6,275 nucleotides of DNA from Caldifarciminota bacterium (GTDB lineage Bacteria > Hydrothermota > Tepidihabitantia > SM23-42), in NCBI GenBank assembly GCA_023128195.1, contig JAGMEL010000440.1:1-6275 (forward strand). The letters are read 5' to 3'. This document shows, piece after piece, positions 1 to 5,710 of this stretch (position 1 is its first letter; every line of letters begins with the position of its first letter). Made by a program: the position numbers and the translations under genes. Under the pieces are notes generated by a model, which saw nothing but the letters and a program-made list of their open reading frames with translations, ran no database searches and was not told the origin of the DNA.

Positions 1-62
1 CGTATAGGTGACTGACTCATGGTCCAATATTATTATACTGATAATCAACAAGGAGGTCAATA

Positions 63-91
63 TTGACAAATGAATAAAAATATATTATAGT
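63..91 (+). promoter_or_regulatory. Possible upstream sigma70-type promoter
   Basis: TTGACA at 63-68 is a perfect -35 hexamer. It is followed after 17 bp by TATAGT at 86-91, a 5-of-6 match to the -10 hexamer. A transcript would start near 98 and begin with the region that can fold TCACCT (101-106) against AGGTGA (124-129). There is no gene immediately downstream, so it would either add a long leader of about 150 nt to the Rrf2 gene, make a small RNA, or be a chance match in AT-rich DNA. Confidence 0.35.
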
Positions 92-100
92 AAATCATGA

Positions 101-129
101 TCACCTGACTGCAGTTTTTTCATAGGTGA
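101..129. repeat. Inverted repeat TCACCT / AGGTGA with a second AGGTGA copy upstream
   Basis: TCACCT at 101-106 is the reverse complement of AGGTGA at 124-129, giving a 6-bp stem with a 17-nt loop containing six T's (115-120). The same AGGTGA also occurs at 6-11 inside the 9-bp direct repeat ATAGGTGAC (4-12 and 122-130), so the middle element could pair with either copy. This could be a binding site for a regulator, a small RNA stem, or chance. The run of T's is in the loop, not after the stem, so it is not a normal rho-independent terminator. Confidence 0.3.
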
Positions 130-213
130 CCCCATTCCACATCACGGTACTGCACTCTCAATTTGAGATTTCAGAAAAAGTACAGGTATTTTTCCGAGCT
201 CAGAATTTAGCTC

Positions 214-242
214 TTGACAATACCCTACTTTTTTAGTAGAAT
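214..242 (+). promoter_or_regulatory. Strong sigma70-type promoter of the Rrf2 regulator gene
   Basis: TTGACA at 214-219 is a perfect -35 box. With an ideal 17-bp spacer it is followed by TAGAAT at 237-242, matching the -10 consensus at five of six positions. The expected start of transcription, 6-7 bases after the -10 box, is about 248-250, which coincides with the ATG at 248. There is no Shine-Dalgarno sequence between 225 and 247. The transcript from this promoter is therefore predicted to be leaderless or nearly so. Confidence 0.75.
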
Positions 243-244
243 AT
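220..244. promoter_or_regulatory. Predicted IscR/Rrf2-type operator overlapping the promoter
   Basis: The half-sites ATACCCTACT (220-229) and AGTAGAATAT (235-244) are inverted repeats matching at 8 of 10 positions around a TTTTT centre (230-234). Against the type 1 operator consensus of E. coli [2Fe-2S]-IscR, as I remember it, 21 of 25 positions agree, with differences at 226, 230, 238 and 241. The site fills the promoter spacer and covers the -10 box, so a bound protein should block RNA polymerase. Because the next gene encodes an Rrf2/IscR-family protein, the simplest reading is autorepression. The palindrome and overlap are seen directly; the binding protein is inferred. Confidence 0.6.
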
Positions 245-247
245 TAT

Positions 248-667
248 ATGAAGATAACAACCAAAACCAGATATGCTGTCAGGGCACTGGTTGATTTAGC
301 GAATCAACCTGAAAGTAAAATCATCCCACTGATAGAGATTGCTAAACGCCAAAGTGTGAAGCCAAAATATCTTGAACAAATTTTTCTAAAATTGCGGCAA
401 GCCAAATTAATTAAAAGCAAAAAGGGACCGGGCGGTGGTTATTTTATAAGCCGAGCCCCAAGCTCAGTCAAAATCAGCGAAATAATGAAAGCAGTGGGTG
501 AATCTAAAGCTCCGGTATTTTGTGTAGCTACAAAGAAATACAAACATTGTTCCCGAATCAATCGATGTCCAACCCGTCCTTATTGGAAGAAGTTAAATAA
601 AATCATTGGTACATTTTTTGATACACATACGCTAAGTGATTTGTGTAAAAAAAGGAAATGCCATTGA
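248..667 (+). CDS. Rrf2/IscR-family transcriptional regulator, probably Fe-S cluster binding
   Basis: A 139-residue protein of normal Rrf2 length. The N-terminal winged helix-turn-helix covers about residues 1-75: the opening TTKTRYAVRALVDLA, the recognition region around KYLEQIF (40-46), and the wing GPGGGYF (60-66) are family hallmarks and fix the start at 248. The linking helix and cluster region carry Cys92, Cys101 and Cys107, the three cysteines that hold a [2Fe-2S] or [4Fe-4S] cluster in IscR/NsrR-type members. The first gap is wider than in E. coli IscR (8 rather than 5 residues), and position +3 after the last Cys is Arg rather than the His ligand of IscR. An unusual tail holds two more cysteines (133, 138) and a final His. 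It lies directly behind an IscR-like operator, so autoregulation is likely, and it precedes a cysteine desulfurase gene, a typical Rrf2 target. Family assignment is firm; the sensed signal (Fe-S status, nitric oxide, redox, cysteine) cannot be decided. Translation may start leaderless. Confidence 0.93.
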   Translation: MKITTKTRYAVRALVDLANQPESKIIPLIEIAKRQSVKPKYLEQIFLKLRQAKLIKSKKGPGGGYFISRAPSSVKISEIMKAVGESKAPVFCVATKKYKHCSRINRCPTRPYWKKLNKIIGTFFDTHTLSDLCKKRKCH

Positions 668-685
668 TGGTTGAGGCAATAGCTT

Positions 686-734
686 AACCCCGTTAGATAG
701 CAAACACCCTACAGGGATTACTATCAGGCGGTTT
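686..734 (+). promoter_or_regulatory. Possible structured leader: nested hairpin before the HypE-like gene
   Basis: The 124-nt gap after the Rrf2 gene can form a long imperfect stem. CCGTT (690-694) pairs with GGCGG (727-731) using two G-U pairs; GATAG (696-700) pairs with CTATC (721-725); an inner CCC (707-709) pairs with GGG (714-716) around a TACA loop. AA (686-687) may add pairs to TT (733-734). No T-run follows, so it is not a standard terminator. It could be an mRNA processing or stability element, an attenuator, or a cis-regulatory RNA. I recognise no known riboswitch class. No energy calculation was possible. Confidence 0.35.
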
Positions 735-740
735 GGATTC

Positions 741-754
741 AACACTAAGGTGTT
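741..754 (+). repeat. Small hairpin before the ribosome binding site
   Basis: AACAC (741-745) and GTGTT (750-754) form a perfect 5-bp stem with the loop TAAG. It sits about 27 nt upstream of the strong AAGGAGG (781-787) that serves the ATG at 792. Alone it is weak. Together with the nested hairpin just upstream it makes most of the gap potentially structured. A weak promoter-like pair TTGGAT (733-738) and TATATT (757-762) with an 18-bp spacer overlaps it, too poor to call. Confidence 0.25.
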
Positions 755-791
755 CATATATTGTGTTCTTATAATTGTGCAAGGAGGCTAA

Positions 792-1859
792 ATGGCAAAA
801 TTACCAGAAATCGGTAAAATTTCAGCCGAGTTCTTTAACGAATTGATCTATCCTCATCTGGGTTCGAAAAGATCTGAGATTCTGGTAGGTCCTCAACATG
901 GGGTTGATGTTGGAATTGTCGAAATTGGAAATAAGGCAGTAGCAATGACGAGTGATCCGGTTTTTATAGTTCCTGAATATGGATTCAAACGGGCAGCCTG
1001 GTTTGCCATTCATATTCTGGCTTCTGATGTTGTTACTTCAGGACTTGCTCCAACATATCTTACTATTGATTTAAATCTTCCGATGTCAATGACTGAAGAG
1101 GAATTAACAACTGTATGGGAAACGATTGATAAAGAATGCAAGAAGATGGGAATGGCAATTATTTGTGGACATACTGCACGATATGATAATTGTCATTACC
1201 CGATGGTTGGCGGAGCTACGGTACTTGCAGTTGGTGATCTTGATGAATATGTTTCTCCCAAATTTGCCCGGGTCGGTGATAAACTAATCATCACTAAAGG
1301 TCCAGCTATTGAAGCATCAGGTATTTTTGCGACAATGTTTCCAAGGTTTCTGACAAAGGAATTTGGGGAAGAATTTGCTCGAAGTGCACAATCTCTATTT
1401 TATAAGATGTCAGTGGTAGATGATGCAATGAGCGCGATAAAAACAGGTGTACGTGATGAAGGGGTTTCGGCAATGCATGATGCAACTGAATGCGGAATCT
1501 GGGGAGGAGTATTTGAGATTGCACAAGCAGCAGAGGTTGGCGCAATAATTGAAAAGGAAAAAATTGTTGTTGAAGAATGTGTGAATGAAATTTGCAGTAT
1601 TTTTAAAATTGATCCCTATAAATCAATCAGTGAAGGAACTTTAATCATAACCTGCCGGGAGGAAAAGGCTGAGAGCTTAGTCGAAATTCTAAAAAATAGT
1701 AATATTAATGCCTCAATAGTTGGTGAATTGATTGACTCAAAATTCGGCATACTTTTGATTGAGAATGGCAAAGAGAAAAAATTGGAGCATCCCAAAGTAG
1801 ATCCATTCTGGAAGGCTTTTTATGATGCCCTTGAGAGGTATAAAGAAGTGGAGTTATAG
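792..1859 (+). CDS. AIR synthase (PurM/HypE/SelD/ThiL superfamily) related ATP-binding protein, HypE-like
   Basis: A 355-residue protein with the two-domain PurM fold: an N-terminal ATP-binding domain at about 36-147 and a C-terminal domain at about 159-317. Visible motifs are GVDVGIV (37-43), TSDP (53-56), ASDVVTSG (77-84, equivalent to the family's ND..xxG segment), GHTAR (126-130, equivalent to GGETA), MHDATECGIWGG (228-239) and SEGTLII (280-286). Superfamily members bind ATP and phosphorylate or dehydrate a small substrate; HypE makes the cyanide ligand of NiFe hydrogenase, and SelD makes selenophosphate. This protein ends in EVEL and lacks the C-terminal Pro-Arg-Ile-Cys tail of true HypE. 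It also lacks the N-terminal Cys/Sec-Gly motif of SelD. It best fits the uncharacterised 'AIR synthase related / HypE-like' group known from archaea and some bacteria. Cys234 stands where relatives usually have Gly. A strong AAGGAGG lies 4 nt before the ATG. Its position between an Rrf2 regulator and a cysteine desulfurase suggests a role in sulfur or metal-centre metabolism, which is inference. Fold is sure; substrate is unknown. Confidence 0.88.
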   Translation: MAKLPEIGKISAEFFNELIYPHLGSKRSEILVGPQHGVDVGIVEIGNKAVAMTSDPVFIVPEYGFKRAAWFAIHILASDVVTSGLAPTYLTIDLNLPMSMTEEELTTVWETIDKECKKMGMAIICGHTARYDNCHYPMVGGATVLAVGDLDEYVSPKFARVGDKLIITKGPAIEASGIFATMFPRFLTKEFGEEFARSAQSLFYKMSVVDDAMSAIKTGVRDEGVSAMHDATECGIWGGVFEIAQAAEVGAIIEKEKIVVEECVNEICSIFKIDPYKSISEGTLIITCREEKAESLVEILKNSNINASIVGELIDSKFGILLIENGKEKKLEHPKVDPFWKAFYDALERYKEVEL

Positions 1860-1931
1860 AAATGGTTCAGAGAATATTTTATGAGGATAGTCCATGTCTG
1901 ATGACAATAGCCGATTTTTGAAGGAAATACG

Positions 1932-3089
1932 ATGATCTATTTGGACTATAACGCAACAACCCCAGCCGACCCGAAGGTAGTTGAGGCAATGCTTCCCTAT
2001 TTTCATGATTTTTTTGCCAATCCATCATCAATTCATGGACCAGGATATGAGGCAAGAAAGGCAATTGAACAAGCCCGAGAGCAATTGGCGAAGATGTTAA
2101 ACTCAAAAATTACAGAGGTATATTTTACCTCAGGTGGGACTGAAGCTGACAATATCGCAATCAAAGGTGTGGCATTTGCTCAGGATAAACGGAAGAAGAT
2201 TATTTTATCCGCGGTTGAACATCATGCGGTTCTTAATACCTGTGAATATATGGCAAAATTTGGCTTTGAGATAGTTAAAGTTCCGGTTGATCAGTATGGA
2301 ATTGTTGACCTAAACTTCTTGGAAGATGTTGTTGATGAGAACACAATTATTGTTTCGATAATGCATGCCAATAATGAAATGGGAACAATCGAGCCGATTG
2401 AAGAAATTAGCAGGATCGCCCATCGGCATGGTGCAGTATTTCATACTGATGCAGTGCAGACCGTTGGCAAGATGCTGATTAACATCGAGACAATGGAAAT
2501 AGATATGCTCTCATTATCGGGTCATAAATTCTATGGGCCAAAAGGGGTTGGTGCTTTAGTTTGCCGAAAGGGTATAAGATTTGACCCATTAAGCCATGGT
2601 GGACACCACGAGCGGAATAAGAGGGCAGGAACCGAGAATGTGCCTGGAATCGTCGGTTTAGGTAAGGCATGTGAACTGGCAATGGTGGTGATGGAAAAAG
2701 AGGAAGTACGAATTAAAAAATTAAGGAACAAACTCTGGGAAGGAGTAAATCAGAGAATATCTGAGCTGAAACTGAATGGTCATCCAGAGAAGAGATTGGC
2801 TAATACTCTCAATTTCAGTGTCCGTTATGTTGAAGGTGAATCACTGTTGCTGAGCCTCGATATGAATGGAATATGTGCCTCAAGTGGCTCTGCCTGCACC
2901 TCAGCAGACCTAAAACCATCTCATGTCCTCTTGGCAATGGGTATTCCTTATGAAATTGCCCATGGCTCCCTCCGTTTCTCCCTGGGAAGGTTTACCAGAG
3001 ATGAAGAGATCGAGCAGGTAATAAAGGTCTTTCCGGGAATAGTTGAGAAACTGAGGTCAATGTCACCTTTATATAAGAAAAATGATTGA
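1932..3089 (+). CDS. nifS: Cysteine desulfurase, NifS/IscS type
   Basis: A 385-residue PLP enzyme of class V aminotransferase fold. It converts L-cysteine to L-alanine and leaves a persulfide on its active-site Cys for Fe-S cluster assembly, tRNA thiolation or cofactor synthesis in the cytoplasm. The opening YLDYNATTP (3-11), SGGTEADN (67-74), the PLP-stacking His97 in EHH, HTDAVQTVGK (171-180, with Asp173 and Gln176 contacting PLP), SGHK with the Schiff-base Lys199, RAGTENV (231-237), and SSGSACTS with catalytic Cys322 are all intact. The loop around Cys322 and the SLRFSLGRFT end (346-355) mark the group I (IscS/NifS) branch rather than SufS. The symbol nifS is a generic choice; iscS would fit equally. 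AAGGA (1921-1925) lies 6 nt before the start. The next gene follows after 32 nt. No IscU/NifU scaffold gene adjoins it. SelD-dependent selenium delivery is a possible alternative use of such enzymes. Confidence 0.96.
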   Translation: MIYLDYNATTPADPKVVEAMLPYFHDFFANPSSIHGPGYEARKAIEQAREQLAKMLNSKITEVYFTSGGTEADNIAIKGVAFAQDKRKKIILSAVEHHAVLNTCEYMAKFGFEIVKVPVDQYGIVDLNFLEDVVDENTIIVSIMHANNEMGTIEPIEEISRIAHRHGAVFHTDAVQTVGKMLINIETMEIDMLSLSGHKFYGPKGVGALVCRKGIRFDPLSHGGHHERNKRAGTENVPGIVGLGKACELAMVVMEKEEVRIKKLRNKLWEGVNQRISELKLNGHPEKRLANTLNFSVRYVEGESLLLSLDMNGICASSGSACTSADLKPSHVLLAMGIPYEIAHGSLRFSLGRFTRDEEIEQVIKVFPGIVEKLRSMSPLYKKND

Positions 3090-3121
3090 TAAAAACAAGA
3101 GGTTCAAAAAAGGAGGAAGAT

Positions 3122-3580
3122 ATGATGTGGAAAGATTTATTAAAGAAGATAAAGGTATTTAAAGACCTGACTCCTGAAGAAATAAATTTGGTTGAGCAAT
3201 TGGTAAAAGAAAGAATCTATAAAGCTGGTACTAAGATTATTAAGGAGGGTGAACCTTCTACAGAGTTTTTTATATGTCTTGACGGAGAATTAATAATTCA
3301 GATTGATGTACCAGGTAGAGGGGCTATCACGACTCGTACGATAGGTGACAGAAATATTTTTGGCTGGTCAGCACTAACAAACATTCCGTATTGTGCAGCG
3401 TCAGTGGTAACAATTAAAGATACTAAAGTATTGGTTTTTACTGGAGCTGAGTTGAAAAAGATGTTTGAAAACCATCCTCGTACGGGTTATCTTGTAATGC
3501 GAAATCTAATTGATGTAGTATCTTCACGTCTTCAAGATATACGGTTTGGCCTTGCGAGTTGTATTACAGACCATGGCTAA
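3122..3580 (+). CDS. Stand-alone cyclic-nucleotide-binding-fold protein (Crp/Fnr sensor domain, no HTH)
   Basis: A 152-residue protein made of one cNMP-binding jelly-roll (about 8-115) and a following helix (about 116-140), ending where Crp would begin its helix-turn-helix. It is complete, so it is a sensor domain without DNA binding. The start at 3122 is chosen because AGGAGG (3111-3116) lies 5 nt upstream; the ATG at 3125 is equally possible. The longer frame beginning with TTG at 3086 overlaps the desulfurase gene and has no ribosome site. Relative to Crp, the phosphate-binding cassette reads FGWSAL (80-85) then CAAS (91-94): the Glu and Arg that grip cAMP are replaced by Trp and Ala, so cAMP binding is unlikely in the classical way. 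The GWSAL variant is familiar from many small CNBD proteins of unknown ligand. Hydrophobic surfaces for dimerisation or a partner are possible. It ends the Rrf2/HypE-like/desulfurase block and may be cotranscribed with it; a functional link is inference. Confidence 0.87.
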   Translation: MMWKDLLKKIKVFKDLTPEEINLVEQLVKERIYKAGTKIIKEGEPSTEFFICLDGELIIQIDVPGRGAITTRTIGDRNIFGWSALTNIPYCAASVVTIKDTKVLVFTGAELKKMFENHPRTGYLVMRNLIDVVSSRLQDIRFGLASCITDHG

Positions 3581-3588
3581 AGCTAATT

Positions 3589-3611
3589 CTGAACCACTTT
3601 GTCCAGTTCAG
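3589..3611 (+). terminator. Weak hairpin after the CNBD gene, possible end of the first operon
   Basis: CTGAAC (3589-3594) and GTTCAG (3606-3611) form a perfect 6-bp stem with an 11-nt loop, beginning 9 nt after the stop codon. There is no T-run after it, so it is not an intrinsic terminator of the usual kind. Its place between a gene end and a new strong promoter is the only other support. Confidence 0.25.
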
Positions 3612-3622
3612 TACAACACGTC

Positions 3623-3651
3623 TTGACATCCTATCATTAATTAAATATAAT
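3623..3651 (+). promoter_or_regulatory. Full-consensus sigma70-type promoter for the secreted-protein genes
   Basis: TTGACA (3623-3628) and TATAAT (3646-3651) both match the consensus at six of six positions with an ideal 17-bp spacer. Transcription should start near 3658, giving a leader of about 17 nt that carries AAAGGAGG (3663-3670) just before the ATG at 3675. No clear operator is seen over it, so strong and perhaps constitutive expression is expected. It separates the surface-protein pair from the upstream sulfur-related block. Confidence 0.85.
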
Positions 3652-3674
3652 AACTCAGTTCTAAAGGAGGATTA

Positions 3675-5699
3675 ATGCGAAAGTTCTTTCTTCTTATCGG
3701 TCTCTTAATAATCTTTGCCCAGGCTGATTCCTTACCCTGGCAGGGAGCCGTTGTTTTTGATACATTGGTCAGGGTTGACAATGCACCTGGTTTATCGGGT
3801 CATCCTGCCTATCACCCTCAAACAATCGTAGACCATAATCTGATTTTCTGTTCGGTCTGGGAAGATGATCGTGATAATGATGATAACTATGAAATATATT
3901 TTGCGTTATCGAGCGATACTGCTAAAACCTGGACCACTCCAAATATAAATCTGAGCCAGAGTCCTTTAGTAAACGATAAATTTCCATGGTTATGTATTGA
4001 TTCAAATAATATTTTTGTGGTGTGGCAGTCATGGAGAAACGGTACCTGGAAAGTATATTGTACCAGGTCGACTGATGCCGGCACAACCTGGTCCACACCC
4101 GATACAGTGCCGGAAATAATAGTAATCAATAACCATCAATCTCAAATATCCCCCGGACCCCAGCCCAAGATTGCCGCAGACAGCAAAAGCAACTCAGATA
4201 CTACATTTCTCTATCTTTTGTGGGCTGATAATGCGACTGACTTGCTGCAGATAAAGCTTGCCCGTTCAATAGATTTTGGAGAGTCGTTTATTGACCTCGG
4301 TATTGTTGATAATAATCCTGACCATATTAACAGGAATCCATATTTTGTGGTTGACGACAGCGGCTGGGTGCACTGTGCCTGGGCACTCGGTACATCAGGG
4401 AGTAACAAGCATCCTTATCCCTGGATTGGATATAATCGTTCCCAGGATAGAGGTAATACATTCTTGGCAGATGATATAATTATTAATGATGATATGAGTG
4501 AGGTCTACAGAGGCAACCCTTCACTGACCTATAATCCGTTTAATAGCAATATTCTGATATGCTGGGAAGACGCACGGCGCGGCGGAGGCATTACCCATCC
4601 TGATATCTGGTTTAGTCAAATGCATAGAGACACTCTGTCCCCCGGCTTAAATCAACGAGTAAACTGGTGGGAACCTGATACATTGATAACGTATGATAAC
4701 TTCAAGCCAGTAATCAGGATAGATCCCCATGGGACTATGGTTGCTGCCTGGCATGGGGATCCGCAAGGAGATGAAACATACAATATTCGCGTTGCAGCAT
4801 ACAATGATTCGACGAACCGGTTCTCGAACAGCCAGTCTTTTATTAGTACGTTTACCGGAATAAGCAGTGCCAGTTTTGGAAAGATTTTTTATCAGCCTTC
4901 GGTTTTTGTGAGGTCAATCGATAATATCACAAATTTCTTCCTTGTCTGGCAGGATTTTTTTGAGGATTCACTCGGCAGTAATATCTATTCAGTCAGGGGC
5001 TGGGTTGCTATAGACCTGGATGTGGACAATGATTCACTCGATGTAGAAAATGGTATGATAAATTTGAAAACTCAGCCTGCCGGACCTGCATACTCGCCTT
5101 ATGCCAAGGCAGAATTTGTCCTGGTGAATACTGATGTGTCGTACAATCCCGACACACTTGATGGTCCGAGTCTTGAACATATGGATTCAATTTATGTACT
5201 TAACAAAACACTTTATGGCCCTGAAGCGACGGTTTTGGACAGCGTCTTTATACTCGGTCTGCCCAATGCTTTAAGTGTGGGACAATCAGCTGTGTGCACA
5301 CTCGCCGTGGTAATGCCTGAAGATTTTCCTGAAGGAACATATAGCGGGATTATTACGATTCAGGGTCGTGCTGTTGAGGCCGGGATCTATGCTCAAGAAA
5401 GTTTTATGGTAACTGTTCAAGGTCCAATATCAAGGAACAGTCTCGATTCCTTAAGCATTGTTCCGATACCATTTAAACCGAACCGGAATCCTACGCACAA
5501 CAGCATTCATTTCCAGGGTTTACCACAAGGCGCAAATGTGAGGGTTTATGACCTTTCTGGTTCTCTGGTATGGTCTGATATTGAAGACGGTGATGGACAT
5601 TGTGCATGGGATGCGGATGTAGCAAGTGGTATATACATCTATCTTGTAACGGCTTCTGATGGTGCAGTTAAAAAGGGCAAATTGTCGGTCATTCGGTAA
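3675..5699 (+). CDS. Secreted Asp-box (BNR) propeller protein with T9SS type A C-terminal domain
   Basis: A 674-residue exported protein. It opens with a classic signal peptide (MRKFF, then a hydrophobic core LLIGLLIIFA) and a likely cleavage site AQA|DS after residue 17. Residues about 25-440 look like a sialidase-type beta-propeller, with Asp-box motifs at 79-86 (SSDTAKTW), 132-139 (STDAGTTW, canonical), 198-205 (SIDFGESF) and 256-263 (SQDRGNTF), plus repeated VWxD/VWQS/CWED blade strands. The catalytic set of a true sialidase was not recognised, so an enzymatic role is not claimed; such propellers are often adhesive or structural. Residues about 441-583 form a beta-rich Ig-like segment. 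Residues about 592-674 match the T9SS type A / FlgD-Ig-like sorting domain: PIPFKP near its start, VRVYDLSGSLVW in the middle, SGIYIYLVTA and the ending KKGKLSVIR. In Bacteroidota-type systems this domain directs export across the outer membrane and is then processed. It has its own strong promoter and ribosome site and is 11 nt ahead of a PorV/PorQ-like gene. Natural ligand unknown. Confidence 0.88.
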   Translation: MRKFFLLIGLLIIFAQADSLPWQGAVVFDTLVRVDNAPGLSGHPAYHPQTIVDHNLIFCSVWEDDRDNDDNYEIYFALSSDTAKTWTTPNINLSQSPLVNDKFPWLCIDSNNIFVVWQSWRNGTWKVYCTRSTDAGTTWSTPDTVPEIIVINNHQSQISPGPQPKIAADSKSNSDTTFLYLLWADNATDLLQIKLARSIDFGESFIDLGIVDNNPDHINRNPYFVVDDSGWVHCAWALGTSGSNKHPYPWIGYNRSQDRGNTFLADDIIINDDMSEVYRGNPSLTYNPFNSNILICWEDARRGGGITHPDIWFSQMHRDTLSPGLNQRVNWWEPDTLITYDNFKPVIRIDPHGTMVAAWHGDPQGDETYNIRVAAYNDSTNRFSNSQSFISTFTGISSASFGKIFYQPSVFVRSIDNITNFFLVWQDFFEDSLGSNIYSVRGWVAIDLDVDNDSLDVENGMINLKTQPAGPAYSPYAKAEFVLVNTDVSYNPDTLDGPSLEHMDSIYVLNKTLYGPEATVLDSVFILGLPNALSVGQSAVCTLAVVMPEDFPEGTYSGIITIQGRAVEAGIYAQESFMVTVQGPISRNSLDSLSIVPIPFKPNRNPTHNSIHFQGLPQGANVRVYDLSGSLVWSDIEDGDGHCAWDADVASGIYIYLVTASDGAVKKGKLSVIR

Positions 5700-5710
5700 A
5701 AGGAGATAAG

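Larger units (their letters stand above)
1..213. other. Intergenic region upstream of the Rrf2 regulator; no gene seen
   Basis: All three forward frames hit stop codons within the first 15 bases, and neither strand shows a plausible protein, so no end of an upstream gene is visible. The stretch is AT-rich at 20-100. It holds a Shine-Dalgarno-like AAGGAGGT at 50-57 with no convincing reading frame behind it, a speculative promoter (63-91), a repeat set (ATAGGTGAC at 4-12 and 122-130, TCACCT at 101-106), and a 13-bp palindrome TCTCAA-T-TTGAGA at 156-168. A short hairpin GAGCT/AGCTC (196-200 with 209-213) sits just before the -35 box of the next promoter. Functions of these elements are unknown. 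Confidence 0.7.

Noticed and set aside
70..90. Six-codon frame (MNKNIL) behind the AAGGAGGT at 50-57, a possible leader peptide
   Set aside because: It lies inside the spacer and -10 box of the putative promoter at 63-91, its distance to the ribosome site is long, and the codons are what AT-rich DNA gives by chance.
770..775. Perfect TATAAT as -10 box of a promoter for the HypE-like gene
   Set aside because: No acceptable -35 hexamer lies 16-18 bp upstream, and transcription would start at about 782, inside the ribosome binding site.
668..791. tRNA-like look of the gap, with GGTTTGGATTC resembling a T-arm
   Set aside because: No acceptor stem, anticodon arm or D-arm could be assembled around it.
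792..1859. Identification as SelD or as a true HypE
   Set aside because: SelD's N-terminal Cys/Sec-Gly motif and HypE's C-terminal Pro-Arg-Ile-Cys are both absent; only the shared PurM fold is supported.
3086..3121. Longer version of the CNBD gene starting at TTG 3086, overlapping the desulfurase gene by 4 bases
   Set aside because: There is no ribosome site before 3086, the extra 12 residues are polar and not part of the fold, and the AGGAGG that would be inside this extension is ideally placed for the ATG at 3122.
3341..3349. Third copy of ATAGGTGAC matching the repeat at 4-12 and 122-130
   Set aside because: It encodes conserved-looking residues (Ile-Gly-Asp) in the CNBD gene and has no surrounding similarity to the other copies, so chance is enough.
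3675..5699. Calling the secreted propeller protein an active sialidase
   Set aside because: Only the structural Asp-box repeats are visible; the arginine triad and nucleophile Tyr/Glu of sialidases could not be placed.
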